The notes: generated by a model from the letters alone, not told the origin. A DNA stretch of 42,277 nt from Eubacterium sp. (GCA_016292095.1 JAEFAB010000051.1:1-42277), one strand, 5' to 3'; shown: positions 8,443-16,440, counted from the first letter of the stretch. Numbers and translations are program-made.

Positions 8443-9930
8443 TTAATTTACCACTTTATCTAATCCCAATACGTTAATTAACAGAATCATGGACATTCCA
8501 TAATAAGTTATAACGGCAACCAAGTCATTCATGGTAGAAATCAACGGTCCGGATGCAACTGCCGGGTCTACCTTTAACTTGGTAAAGATAATCGGAACAA
8601 TAGCCCCTACGAAACTTGAGATAATCATTGCCACCCAAAGAGCACATCCGATACATCCTGCCATAGCAAATGCAGATGAGAAAATAAATCCCTTAATGAA
8701 ATGAATGTACATTCCGGTTACTACAAAGGAAATCAGTCCCACAATCAAACCATTACAGAAACCGATACGCATTTCCTTGAATACAAATCCAATCTGCTGG
8801 GATGTGGTCAGTTCTTCATCCATTAACACACGAATGGTAACCGCCAGTGTCTGAGTTCCTACATTTCCGGACATTCCCAAAATAACCGATTGGAAAAATA
8901 CAATGGTTGGAATGCCGGCAATGACGCCTTCAAAGGTTCCTGTCACTGTGGCAACAATCATTCCCAAAAACAGTAATACAATCAGCCACGGTGTACGCTT
9001 TCTCAAACTGGCCAACAATGGTTCTTCCAAATCTTCTTCTTCCGTCAAACCGGCCAACTTCGCGTAATCTTCACCCATCTCTTCATCGACCATCTCTGTC
9101 ATGTCCTGAGATGTGATAACACCTAAAATATGTTTTTCACTATCCAATACCGGAATGGAATCTTCCGAGTAATCTTTCAATTCTTCAATGACATCCGCAA
9201 TGGTTTCATGGTCATACACGAAAGGATAGGATGTTGTTACCAAGGATTCAAAATCATCATATTTTCTTGCCACAATTAAATCGGTCAAATCAACAGCACC
9301 GTAAAAAGTCCCATCATCTTTCAACACATATAATGTGGATATATTGTCGTTTTCTGCCGCCTGGCTTACCATGCTTTTCATTGCCTGAGGAATGGTAAGT
9401 CCCAACTCCAGTGTGACAAAATTCGTAGTCATCTTGCTACCGATTTCGTCATCACCGTAAGACTGAATCAAATCGATGTCTTCTCGGGCATCTTCTTCCA
9501 TCAACTGGATTAAAGCCTCGCTCTTTTCATCTTCCAGTTCTTCCAAAATGTCAACCGCATCATCCGGTTCCATATTTTCCAGAATGTCTGCAGCCAGCTC
9601 TTCATCCAATTCTTCAATGAACTCTTCCGGATCATCCAAATATGCAAAGATTTCCGAAACACGATCCAATCCTAACAGAGAATAGAGCTTTCTTCTTTCC
9701 TGACTGTCCAGTTCTTCCAAAACTGCCGCAATATCATTTTCATGATAATCGTCCAGTCGTTCTTTTTTATCTGCCGGCAATTCATCACTACGAATGATTT
9801 GCATAATTTCTTCTTCGTAATCTGCTCGTTCCGGCACTTCACTTTCTTCCACTTCTACAGCTTCCTGTAAAAGTTCTTCTTCTAACATATCTTCTGTCTG
9901 TTCTTCAATGTCTTTAAATTCTTTATTCAC
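8443..9930 (-). CDS. mgtE: Magnesium transporter MgtE
   Basis: 495 residues. Forms a dimeric Mg2+ channel whose cytosolic N and CBS domains close the pore when Mg2+ is plentiful. Visible order: an acidic N domain (about 30-170) with repeated ILE..D and DD helices, paired CBS domains (about 175-295, ending VITSQDM), the connecting helix, and five transmembrane helices from about residue 325. GNVGTQTLAV and the final helix with STMNDLVAVI are typical of the pore. A TTG at 9954 opens the frame, but GTG at 9930 (VNKEFKD) has GGAAGGGAG 7-8 bases upstream and is the better start. The gene is preceded by a structured leader with its own small ORF. Confidence 0.95.
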   Translation of the reverse strand: MNKEFKDIEEQTEDMLEEELLQEAVEVEESEVPERADYEEEIMQIIRSDELPADKKERLDDYHENDIAAVLEELDSQERRKLYSLLGLDRVSEIFAYLDDPEEFIEELDEELAADILENMEPDDAVDILEELEDEKSEALIQLMEEDAREDIDLIQSYGDDEIGSKMTTNFVTLELGLTIPQAMKSMVSQAAENDNISTLYVLKDDGTFYGAVDLTDLIVARKYDDFESLVTTSYPFVYDHETIADVIEELKDYSEDSIPVLDSEKHILGVITSQDMTEMVDEEMGEDYAKLAGLTEEEDLEEPLLASLRKRTPWLIVLLFLGMIVATVTGTFEGVIAGIPTIVFFQSVILGMSGNVGTQTLAVTIRVLMDEELTTSQQIGFVFKEMRIGFCNGLIVGLISFVVTGMYIHFIKGFIFSSAFAMAGCIGCALWVAMIISSFVGAIVPIIFTKLKVDPAVASGPLISTMNDLVAVITYYGMSMILLINVLGLDKVVN

Positions 9931-9935
9931 TATAA

Positions 9936-10078
9936 CTCTCCCTTCCGCACGCAAAAAAAATGCGTACTCTTATTACCTTCTCTCTTTGGTAATCAGGGCG
10001 CGCCTATAATGAAAACTATATCAACGAAAAATGAAACGGATGCACTGCGCCAGTTTCATTGATAGACTTTTCATTATA
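9936..10078 (-). promoter_or_regulatory. Structured mgtE leader RNA, possible Mg2+-responsive attenuator
   Basis: Reading the minus strand, the mRNA 5' of mgtE forms nested perfect stems. TATAATGAAAA (10078-10068) pairs with TTTTCATTATA (10015-10005); TATCAA pairs with TTGATA; ATGAAAC (10059-10053) pairs with GTTTCAT (10037-10031) over a 15-base loop. Next come the palindrome GGCGCGCC (9997-10004), a small ATTACC/GGTAAT hairpin, and an ACGCA-T7-TGCGT hairpin (9949-9965) just before the mgtE ribosome site. The GGCGC in the first loop could pair with the later GCGCC. I do not see the conserved M-box (ykoK) sequence. Control of mgtE by this leader is inference. Confidence 0.6.
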
Positions 10079-10111
10079 ATAATATCGCCCAAGACTGTCG
10101 CCACTATCCAT
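10016..10111 (-). CDS. Putative 31-residue leader peptide upstream of mgtE
   Basis: A short reading frame starting MDSGDSLGRYYY and ending HPFHFSLI, with AGAGG 8 bases before its ATG. It stops at 10016, directly before the 3' arm of the outer leader stem, so a translating ribosome would run through and melt the hairpin. This layout recalls leader-peptide control of the unrelated mgtA gene in enteric bacteria, where ribosome stalling or drop-off at low Mg2+ changes downstream folding. An overlapping frame starting MKWIVATV at 10116 is also open, but sits too close to the ribosome site. Coding status is unproven. Confidence 0.5.
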   Translation of the reverse strand: MDSGDSLGRYYYNEKSINETGAVHPFHFSLI

Positions 10112-10142
10112 TTCATTCACCTCTTTTCTATTCTTTTTCTTT

Positions 10143-10562
10143 TTAATCCTGCCATTTCAATATAGAAGAAATGCCATATGCAAGAGAAACAATGAATACC
10201 GTTCCTATTGCAAAAATGTTTACAGTCACATCATGTCCCAACGCAAATGTGTAAAGACCGACTGCTGTAAAAACAGAGATAATCGGACAATTAATCACAA
10301 TAATGCCATAGATTAATTCCCGAACTCTTCCATACCCTTCACGCTTTAAAAGACTAAAGCTGCTAAGGCCATGCAATGCTGTAAGCATTAACGGAATAAC
10401 AAATACTGCAAACCATTTGGAACGATACGCAGTAGGCATCCCACTCCAGTCAAAACTGGTAGCCATCTGTGCCGGAAGTTTATTCCAAAGTATTAATCCT
10501 GCAAAAATCGGCAGGATACATGTTAAACCTGTTACTAAAATAAACCCTTTACTGTGCTTCAA
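10143..10562 (-). CDS. DUF1648-type membrane protein
   Basis: 139 residues with four hydrophobic helices. The segment LPAQMATSFDWSGMP followed by a hydrophobic helix is the DUF1648 signature, shared with the N-terminal part of SdpI-like immunity proteins. The start is TTG at 10562, placed directly after the TAG of the upstream gene, with GGAGG inside that gene 8 bases before it, so translation is probably coupled. It is much shorter than full SdpI proteins and lacks their C-terminal half. Function is unknown; a role in envelope homeostasis or peptide immunity is only an analogy. Confidence 0.75.
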   Translation of the reverse strand: MKHSKGFILVTGLTCILPIFAGLILWNKLPAQMATSFDWSGMPTAYRSKWFAVFVIPLMLTALHGLSSFSLLKREGYGRVRELIYGIIVINCPIISVFTAVGLYTFALGHDVTVNIFAIGTVFIVSLAYGISSILKWQD

Positions 10563-10781
10563 CTATTCTTCCTCCAACGGCGGAACATCAACACATTCCT
10601 CATTTTTCACTTTTCCGGTTGCCCATGCACTTCCGACATCACATCTTCCGTGATGATGAACGGAAACCATTTCTCCTGCTTCCACATCTTCGGAAACACG
10701 AACACGAATTCTTCCGTCTCCTTTTGCAACTTTACCGTCAAGCATCGCGATTAAATCTTCAATTTCTTTTTCAGAAGCCAT
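10563..10781 (-). CDS. Small unknown protein (72 residues)
   Basis: 72 residues starting MASEKEIEDLIAMLDG at an ATG with AGGAGG 8 bases upstream. The upstream extension of the frame is not coding. No transmembrane segment. The core RIRVRVSEDVEAGEMV followed by HHHGRCDVGSAWATG is distinctive: three histidines and one cysteine could bind a metal, though nothing proves it. It lies 100 bases after the phosphatase gene, and its stop abuts the TTG start of the DUF1648 gene. Not recognised; probably a lineage-specific conserved protein. Confidence 0.7.
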   Translation of the reverse strand: MASEKEIEDLIAMLDGKVAKGDGRIRVRVSEDVEAGEMVSVHHHGRCDVGSAWATGKVKNEECVDVPPLEEE

Positions 10782-10881
10782 ACTGTTTTCCTCCTGTAAA
10801 TCGCACCCGGCATTCTCCGGGCAAAGCACACCAAAAGTTACTCCTTTGGTATTGTAACAAAACTTTTTGAGAAATACCACC

Positions 10882-11496
10882 TTAAATTTTATAAAAAACT
10901 TTATTTTCTTCCACCAGATGATAGCCTTCTTCATCCAGTCTGACAATAATCACTCCACAATTTGTCTGAAGCCCGCCGGACCAGAACTTTTCGATACTAT
11001 GCCCCAGAATATGACACATAATTGATTTATTCATAGCACCATGCCCTACAATCATAATCCGATCCAGTTCGTTTTTCTGCGGTTCAATAACCTGCTGCAT
11101 AAATTCTTTGGTTCTGCGACAAAGGTCTTCCAATTCTTCACCGCTTCCACTGGCACGATATTTTTCCGGCTCCGAAAAAAAGAAACGAAAATCCTGTGTT
11201 TCGTCCTTTTCCAATTCCGTTGCACATTGACCTTCGTAATCGCCAAAGTCAATTTCCTTCAAACGGTCATCTGTATCAATAGGGATTTCCCTCCCATTGC
11301 GAATCAACTCCGCAGTCTCATAAGCTCTCTTTAACGGGGAACTGTAAATTCGATCAAACGGAATGTCGCGAACCCCTTCACCGGTTAGTCTTGCCACCCT
11401 TCTTCCCGCTTCGTTTAGTTCTTTATCCACACTTCCCTGTAACTTTTTCTTTTCATTCCATGGCGTGGTACCATGACGTACAATATAAATTTCCAT
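10882..11496 (-). CDS. Histidine phosphatase family protein (phosphoglycerate mutase-like)
   Basis: 204 residues. Cytosolic phosphatase of the histidine phosphatase superfamily, clade 1. The catalytic RHG motif is at residues 7-9 (IYIVRHGTTPWNE). SSPLKRAYETAE carries the second conserved arginine, EIDFGDYEGQ the acidic residue, and VGHGAMNK the second histidine. The sequence suits broad CobC/PhoE-type phosphatases rather than glycolytic mutase, which is longer. It sits 8 bases after the amidase gene in the same direction. The true substrate cannot be assigned. Confidence 0.9.
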   Translation of the reverse strand: MEIYIVRHGTTPWNEKKKLQGSVDKELNEAGRRVARLTGEGVRDIPFDRIYSSPLKRAYETAELIRNGREIPIDTDDRLKEIDFGDYEGQCATELEKDETQDFRFFFSEPEKYRASGSGEELEDLCRRTKEFMQQVIEPQKNELDRIMIVGHGAMNKSIMCHILGHSIEKFWSGGLQTNCGVIIVRLDEEGYHLVEENKVFYKI

Positions 11497-11504
11497 AATA
11501 TTTC

Positions 11505-12275
11505 TTAGTAAAAGTTTTTGTATAATTCTTTTCTTCGATCCTGCTTCATTGGAAAAGCCTCTCGATATTCTTTTACGTTATCTTCCATTTCATAATATTT
11601 TACACCGGCATATTCATCCATGAAGAGTTCCACCTTTCCATCCGGCGCCACGATTTTTCCATGTCCGCAGTAAGTGGTCTGTCCCTGGGAGCCGGTACAA
11701 TTAATTCCCAAAAGATAGGATTGATTCTCTATCGCTCTTGCTTCCAACAGCACATCCCACTGGTGAATTCTTTCTTTCGGCCAGTTTGCTGCAACGATAA
11801 TTGCATCTGCTTCCTGAGAAAGTCGTTGATACAATTCCGGGAAACGCAAGTCATAACAAATCGTCATTCCAAACTTTATTCCCCGATAGTTGAAAAAGCT
11901 GATTGCCTGGCCTTTCACAAAATGCTGCTCTTCCCCTGCAAAGCTGAAAGGATGAAGTTTAATATAATCACCTAAGATTTTCCCCTCTTCATCCACCACT
12001 GCATAATGATTTTCGCTGTTTACTTTATATTCCACAAATCCGAAACCGATGGCGATGCGGTACTTCTTTGCCAAAGACTGCATATTCTTCAGCGTCTCCA
12101 AATGCTCATCGCCGGTTTTCTCCGTGTTCATGGAAAATCCCGTAAAGCTCATTTCCGGAAAAAGAATCAGTTCTGCCTGCTGCATGGCAGCCTCGGAAAT
12201 ATACCGTTCTGCCCGAATCAGATTTTTTTCTTTCTCTTCATATTCGATTTGAAACTGACACAATGCAATTTTCAT
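11505..12275 (-). CDS. Carbon-nitrogen hydrolase, omega-amidase-like
   Basis: 256 residues, a complete nitrilase-superfamily amidase. The catalytic Glu-Lys-Cys set is visible: Glu in LFPEMSFTGF, Lys in YIKLHPFSF, Cys in TICYDLRFPELY. The overall length and the C-terminal AFPMKQDRRKELY resemble the YafV/Nit2 omega-amidases, which deaminate alpha-ketoglutaramate or alpha-ketosuccinamate as metabolite repair; that assignment is by family resemblance. It sits between a LOG-family gene (17-base gap) and the histidine phosphatase gene (8-base gap), a cluster that could be a metabolite-repair operon. Confidence 0.88.
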   Translation of the reverse strand: MKIALCQFQIEYEEKEKNLIRAERYISEAAMQQAELILFPEMSFTGFSMNTEKTGDEHLETLKNMQSLAKKYRIAIGFGFVEYKVNSENHYAVVDEEGKILGDYIKLHPFSFAGEEQHFVKGQAISFFNYRGIKFGMTICYDLRFPELYQRLSQEADAIIVAANWPKERIHQWDVLLEARAIENQSYLLGINCTGSQGQTTYCGHGKIVAPDGKVELFMDEYAGVKYYEMEDNVKEYREAFPMKQDRRKELYKNFY

Positions 12276-12292
12276 AGACCGTTCCTCTTTTA

Positions 12293-12829
12293 TTAAAACT
12301 TAGAAATGTAGTCTGCCACTTCATCCATCTTTTCGGAAAACAGCAATTTATCCAAATCACTCTTTTCCATAAAACCTTCTTTTTCCATTAAAAGAAGCAA
12401 ATCTCTTAACGGCTGATAAAACCCTTTGGTGTCATACAACACACACGGTTTATTGATTTCTTGAATTCTGATAAACATAATGATTTCAGAAATTTCATCC
12501 AATGTTCCCGGTCCTCCCGGCAATGCAATAAACGCATCACTTAATTCAATCATTTTGTTTCTGCGCTCGCTCATACTGTGGGTATCAATAATCTCGGTAA
12601 TTCCGTCATGGCGCTGTTCCCGAATAAACAAAATATCCGGAATAACTCCAATCACCTTTCCTCCCAGTTCCAAAACAGTATTTGCCAGAACTCCCATCAG
12701 TCCCACATTACCTCCACCGTAAACCAGGGTATGTCCATTCTCCACAATCCATTTTCCGACAGTAATTGCAGCTTCTTCATATGCTTTATCTTTTCCTTTT
12801 GCTGCTCCGCAATATACTGCAATATTCAT
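12293..12829 (-). CDS. LOG-family nucleoside 5'-monophosphate phosphoribohydrolase
   Basis: 178 residues of the TIGR00730/LOG family. The nucleotide-binding motif GGGNVGLMG (about 39-47) and the catalytic PGGPGTLDE (about 103-111) are intact. Characterised members cleave cytokinin riboside monophosphates or AMP-like nucleotides to base plus ribose 5-phosphate; in non-plant-associated bacteria the role is thought to be nucleotide turnover or repair. The start has AGGAGG upstream, and this is the first gene of the five-gene group running down to 10143. Confidence 0.92.
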   Translation of the reverse strand: MNIAVYCGAAKGKDKAYEEAAITVGKWIVENGHTLVYGGGNVGLMGVLANTVLELGGKVIGVIPDILFIREQRHDGITEIIDTHSMSERRNKMIELSDAFIALPGGPGTLDEISEIIMFIRIQEINKPCVLYDTKGFYQPLRDLLLLMEKEGFMEKSDLDKLLFSEKMDEVADYISKF

Positions 12830-12960
12830 AGTTGTTCCTCCTAATTCACTTCCAGTTTCATAACCAGTTTATTCTATGTTCAAAAGAATTACTTTATGAA
12901 TTCCTTGATGCTCTTCTTCTATTTTACACGATTTTTCCGTGGAGTAAATAATCTATTAAT

Positions 12961-12998
12961 ACAATCATCGAAACTGCTTCGCTTGTTTCGATGATTGT
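12961..12998. repeat. Perfect 14-bp inverted repeat in a 289-base gene-free gap
   Basis: ACAATCATCGAAAC (12961-12974) and GTTTCGATGATTGT (12985-12998) pair perfectly around a 10-base loop. There is no U-tract on either strand, so it is not a classical terminator. The gap between the LOG gene (start 12829) and purC (stop 13119) otherwise holds only the purC terminator. Confidence 0.7.
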
Positions 12999-13054
12999 GT
13001 CACGGTCGCCAAATGTATGAAAACAAGCTTTCTGCATTTTCCTCGTCGTGTATA

Positions 13055-13090
13055 CAAAAAGCATTTGAAACACTCCGGTTTTCAAATGCT
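13055..13090 (-). terminator. purC terminator
   Basis: AGCATTTGAAA (13060-13070) and TTTCAAATGCT (13080-13090) form a perfect 11-bp stem. On the minus strand the stem is followed by TTTTG after the final T, typical of a Rho-independent terminator. Confidence 0.8.
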
Positions 13091-13118
13091 CTTTGTGAAT
13101 TCTGCGTTCTGCAGTTTT

Positions 13119-13988
13119 TTATAAATCTTTTCCTGTTAACATCTTGTATGACTGTAAGTATTTTTCAATAGTCTTGTCAACGATTTCCTGTGGAAGTTTC
13201 CAGTTATGTCCTTCGTTGCTCTTTAACCAGTCTCTTGCAAACTGCTTATCGAAAGATGGCTGTCCGTGACCCGGTTCATAAACATCTGCAGGCCAGAAAC
13301 GTGAGCTGTCCGGTGTTAACATTTCATCACCGATTACAATGTTTCCATCTTCATCTAAACCAAATTCAAATTTAGTATCTGCAATGATAATTCCTTTTTC
13401 TAATGCATAGTCTGCACATTTCTTATAAAGAGCAATGGTATAGTCACGAAGCTTTGCTGCGTATTCTTCACCTTTTCCCGGGAATTCTTTTTCAAGAACT
13501 TCGATACTCTTTTCATAAGATATATTTTCATCATGATCACCAATTTCAGCCTTTGTAGAAGGTGTGTAGATTGGTTCAGGAAGTTTGTCTGATTCCTGAA
13601 GTCCTTCCGGAAGTTTAATTCCGCAAACAGTACCGTTTTCCTGATAGCTAGCCCAACCACTACCTGTAATGTAACCACGAACAATACATTCGATTGGAAG
13701 CATCTGTAACTTTCTGCACATCATGCTGTTGCCGTCAAATTTATCCTGCTGGAAAAATTCAGGCATATCTTTTACGTCTACAGAAATCATATGATTTGGA
13801 AGAATATCTTCTGTCATATCAAACCAGAACTTTGACATCTGAGTCAAAACGGTACCCTTCTTTGTAACGTCATTATCTAAAATCACGTCGAAACAACTGA
13901 TTCTGTCTGTAGCTACCATAATAAGGTTATCACCATTATCATAGATTTCACGGACTTTTCCTTCTTTAATAGGCTTTAATTCTGTCAT
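13119..13988 (-). CDS. purC: SAICAR synthase (purine biosynthesis)
   Basis: 289 residues. Joins aspartate to CAIR in an ATP-dependent step of purine synthesis. Diagnostic segments: GKVREIYD at the N-terminus, DRISCFDV, IECIVRGYITGSGWASY, GDHDENISYE, ADTKFEFGLD and the ending MLTPDSSRFWPADVY. At 289 residues it is of the longer, ADE1-like form, not the roughly 237-residue form of E. coli and many Firmicutes. It is a single-gene unit here, away from other pur genes. The start follows AGAGGT. Confidence 0.97.
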   Translation of the reverse strand: MTELKPIKEGKVREIYDNGDNLIMVATDRISCFDVILDNDVTKKGTVLTQMSKFWFDMTEDILPNHMISVDVKDMPEFFQQDKFDGNSMMCRKLQMLPIECIVRGYITGSGWASYQENGTVCGIKLPEGLQESDKLPEPIYTPSTKAEIGDHDENISYEKSIEVLEKEFPGKGEEYAAKLRDYTIALYKKCADYALEKGIIIADTKFEFGLDEDGNIVIGDEMLTPDSSRFWPADVYEPGHGQPSFDKQFARDWLKSNEGHNWKLPQEIVDKTIEKYLQSYKMLTGKDL

Positions 13989-14030
13989 TTGTTTTACCTC
14001 TCTTTTAAATGATTTCTAACAATAGTTTCC

Positions 14031-14081
14031 TGTCACTTGCAGTGACAAAAAGAATTATAGCACGATTATTCAAGAAAACAA
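14031..14081 (-). promoter_or_regulatory. purC promoter and 5' leader inverted repeat
   Basis: On the minus strand TTGTTT (14076-14081) and TATAAT (14054-14059) are 16 bases apart. Just downstream, TGTCACT-TGC-AGTGACA (14031-14047) is a perfect 7-bp inverted repeat near the transcript start: an operator or a 5' hairpin. No purine riboswitch or PurR box was seen. Confidence 0.5.
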
Positions 14082-14099
14082 CCTTTGTTTTTGTATTCT

Positions 14100-14684
14100 T
14101 TATGAAATCACGCCCTTTATAAACACTTCCATCCCGATAAAGATAAGAATTGCTCCCCCAAGAATCATTGCTTTATTGGCAAACAGCATTCCAAACTTTT
14201 TCCCAACTTTTAATCCAAACATACAGATTACGAATGTAACCACCCCAATAATCAGACAGCAAATCACCACCCGTGGCACAGAATATCCCACAATGGTAAA
14301 TCCCACAGAAAGAGCATCAATGGATGTGGCAATTCCCTGAGCAAACAATGCCATCATCCCTACAACTTCCACCTCTTCTTCTGCTTCGTTCTTAATTCCT
14401 TCCACAAGCATTTTTCCCCCAATGATGCTTAACAGTATCAATGCAATCCAAGGAATGAATTTTTCTAACACCGAAAAATACTGTACGCCGGTATAGACGA
14501 GAATCCATCCAATGAGCGGCATCAGCAACTGGAATCCCCCAAAGGTTCCGGCAATCATCACCATCCGTTTTCTTCTCATCTTCGGTTCATTAAGCCCATT
14601 GCCTATAGAGACGGAAAAGGCATCCATTGCCAATCCTACTCCCAACAAAACACTGTTTCCATAAAACAACATCAACTCGTGCAT
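14100..14684 (-). CDS. mntP: Manganese efflux pump MntP
   Basis: 194 residues with six hydrophobic helices. Matches the MntP (YebN) family that exports Mn2+: the first helix carries GLAMDAFSVSIGNG, and the related second half has GIATSIDALSVGFT, giving the conserved Asp residues in helices 1 and 4. The frame opens at 14723, but the ATG at 14684 has AGGTGA 7 bases upstream and begins right before helix 1, so it is preferred. It is divergent from rsmF. I see no yybP-ykoY manganese riboswitch in the very short upstream gap. Confidence 0.9.
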   Translation of the reverse strand: MHELMLFYGNSVLLGVGLAMDAFSVSIGNGLNEPKMRRKRMVMIAGTFGGFQLLMPLIGWILVYTGVQYFSVLEKFIPWIALILLSIIGGKMLVEGIKNEAEEEVEVVGMMALFAQGIATSIDALSVGFTIVGYSVPRVVICCLIIGVVTFVICMFGLKVGKKFGMLFANKAMILGGAILIFIGMEVFIKGVIS

Positions 14685-14783
14685 TTCTTTCACCTGTCTT
14701 TCGTATGAAATCACTCTAGGCATTATAGCACAAGGTGTGATAGAATGTACAACAGTTTAGTACGAATCATTTAGGAGATTGCA

Positions 14784-16148
14784 ATGTTACCAGAGAAGTT
14801 TTTAGAACGAATGAAAGAAAACCTAGGAGATGAGTTCAACGCTTTTATGAAAAGCTATGACAATCCATCCTATAAATCACTGCGTCTTAACACCTTAAAG
14901 GTTGACCCGACGTTTCTCAATTTCATAAACGACTGGAACCTTGAGGTGGTTCCGTGGTGCAAGGAGGGCTACTATTATGATGAATCCCTGCAACCGGGGA
15001 AACATCCATACCACGAGGCTGGAATCTATTATATTCAAGAAGCCAGTGCTATGCTTCCTGCAGTTCTTTTAGATGCCAAACCGGGAGAAACCGTTTTAGA
15101 TTTATGCGCTGCTCCCGGAGGAAAGACTACAGAGATTGCTTCCTCCATGAAAGGACAAGGCCTTTTAATCTGTAACGAGATCATTCCAAGCCGTGCCAAA
15201 ATTCTTTCTGAAAATGTGGAGCGAATGGGAATTCAGAATACCATTGTAACCAACACAGATTCCGAAACATTGGCCCATAAATTTCCGGAGTACTTCGATA
15301 AGATCATGGTGGATGCTCCTTGTTCCGGAGAAGGAATGTTTCGTAAAAATACCGATGCCTGTGACGAATGGAGCCCGGAAAATGTTCAACTTTGCGCAGA
15401 CCGACAGTTGGAAATATTAAACAACGCCGCACTCATGTTAAAGTCCGGTGGCAGAATCGTTTATTCTACCTGCACCTTTGCACCGGCAGAAAACGAAGGA
15501 ACAGTCTGTACCTTTCTAAAAGCACATCCGGAATTTTCTTTGGTTTCTCCAAACCTTTCTCTCGATGTGTTTGATGGTGGCCATCCTGACTGGGTATCTT
15601 CCAGAAACCAGGAAGTCGCTGAGCACTGTATTCGCCTCTGGCCTCATCGCCTAAAAGGAGAAGGACATTTTGTTGCAGTGTTTGAAAAGCATTCAGAACC
15701 TGCTGATGTGCGAAAAGTGAAATCCGAAAAAGGACTCAATCCGAAAGAACTAAAAGATTATCTGTCTTTTGAAAAGAATTATTTAAACAAAAAGTTTCAA
15801 GGAACTTTTGTGAAATTCGGAGATCAGTTATATCTGCTTCCGAATAACGCTCCTGTGCTGAAAGGCATCAAGGTTCTTCGCCCGGGACTTCATTTAGGAA
15901 CATTTCTGAAAAATCGATTTGAACCATCTCACGCCTTAGCATTGGCTCTTTCCAAAGATGAAGTGTCTTTTTCTACTGAAATCGATTTGGAAACAGCAAA
16001 ACAATATTTGAACGGCCAAACATTTTCTGCAGACGGAGAAAAGGGATGGCACCTAATTACCGTAGACGGTTATTCTCTTGGTTGGGGAAAACTGGCCGGC
16101 GGCATTATGAAGAATCATTATCCAAAAGGATTACGAAAAAATTATTAG
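14784..16148 (+). CDS. rsmF: 16S rRNA m5C methyltransferase, RsmF/NOL1-NOP2 type
   Basis: 454 residues. Uses S-adenosylmethionine to methylate cytosine C5 in rRNA. The Rossmann core shows motif I LDLCAAPGGKTTEIAS (about 108-123), motif IV VDAPCSGEGMFRK with the release cysteine, and motif VI YSTCTFAPAENE with the nucleophilic cysteine. The N-terminal NusB-less extension and the C-terminal part, with a PUA-like ending near LGWGKLAGGIMKNHYPKGLRK, match the RsmF branch. GGAG lies 7 bases before the ATG. Single gene with its own terminator. Confidence 0.92.
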   Translation: MLPEKFLERMKENLGDEFNAFMKSYDNPSYKSLRLNTLKVDPTFLNFINDWNLEVVPWCKEGYYYDESLQPGKHPYHEAGIYYIQEASAMLPAVLLDAKPGETVLDLCAAPGGKTTEIASSMKGQGLLICNEIIPSRAKILSENVERMGIQNTIVTNTDSETLAHKFPEYFDKIMVDAPCSGEGMFRKNTDACDEWSPENVQLCADRQLEILNNAALMLKSGGRIVYSTCTFAPAENEGTVCTFLKAHPEFSLVSPNLSLDVFDGGHPDWVSSRNQEVAEHCIRLWPHRLKGEGHFVAVFEKHSEPADVRKVKSEKGLNPKELKDYLSFEKNYLNKKFQGTFVKFGDQLYLLPNNAPVLKGIKVLRPGLHLGTFLKNRFEPSHALALALSKDEVSFSTEIDLETAKQYLNGQTFSADGEKGWHLITVDGYSLGWGKLAGGIMKNHYPKGLRKNY

Positions 16149-16176
16149 GAGAACCATCAGGTTCTCCTAAATTTTA
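16147..16176 (+). terminator. rsmF terminator
   Basis: AGGAGAACC (16147-16155) and GGTTCTCCT (16160-16168) form a perfect 9-bp stem with loop ATCA, followed by AAATTTT. The stem overlaps the stop codon. Confidence 0.75.
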
Positions 16177-16370
16177 CCCTGCGCCTAACATTTCTAGAGT
16201 TCATAAGGTACACCGTCACTTCTTGTCTACCGAGAACATACCTTGCGCCTGACACTTTTTAAATTCATAGGGTACACCACAATTTTTCGCCTCCCAAAGG
16301 CATACCTTGCATTTTAAAAAATTCAATATATAGGGTACATCCCCAATAATAATCTAGTTCCCACACCTTG
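16175..16370. repeat. Degenerate 64-bp tandem repeat, three units plus a partial fourth
   Basis: Units begin at 16175, 16239 and 16303, spaced exactly 64 bases, each opening with TACCYTGC. The first two share TACCYTGCGCCTRACA and TTCATARGGTACACC; the third keeps TATAGGGTACATCC. A fourth start (CACCTTG at 16364) is cut short. No open frame spans all units on either strand. It fills the gap between rsmF and the next gene. Confidence 0.65.
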
Positions 16371-16408
16371 TCTTTGCAAAAAGCTCCCACTCACTGCCTA
16401 TATCCAAC

Positions 16409-16440
16409 AAAAAAAGTTGCGCCTCTGCGCAACTTTTTTA
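16409..16440. terminator. Bidirectional terminator
   Basis: AAAAAGTTGCGC (16411-16422) and GCGCAACTTTTT (16427-16438) pair perfectly around CTCT, with A and T runs on both sides. It overlaps the stop codon of the minus-strand gene that follows. Confidence 0.85.

Noticed and set aside
9476-9685. Serine-rich plus-strand ORF within mgtE
   Set aside because: An antisense shadow of the acidic Glu/Asp-rich N domain of MgtE, since GAA and GAT codons read as TTC and ATC or TCN in reverse.
9949-10111. M-box (ykoK) magnesium riboswitch before mgtE
   Set aside because: The leader is structured and in the right place, but I could not find the conserved M-box segments on the minus strand.
10021-10116. 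Alternative leader ORF beginning MKWIVATV in another frame
   Set aside because: It is open for 31 codons, but its ATG is only about 3-4 bases from the AGAGG motif, too close for good initiation; the MDSGDSL frame is better placed.
16175-16370. CRISPR array
   Set aside because: Only three units, with 64-base spacing, imperfect repeats and no separated unique spacers of constant form; no cas genes.
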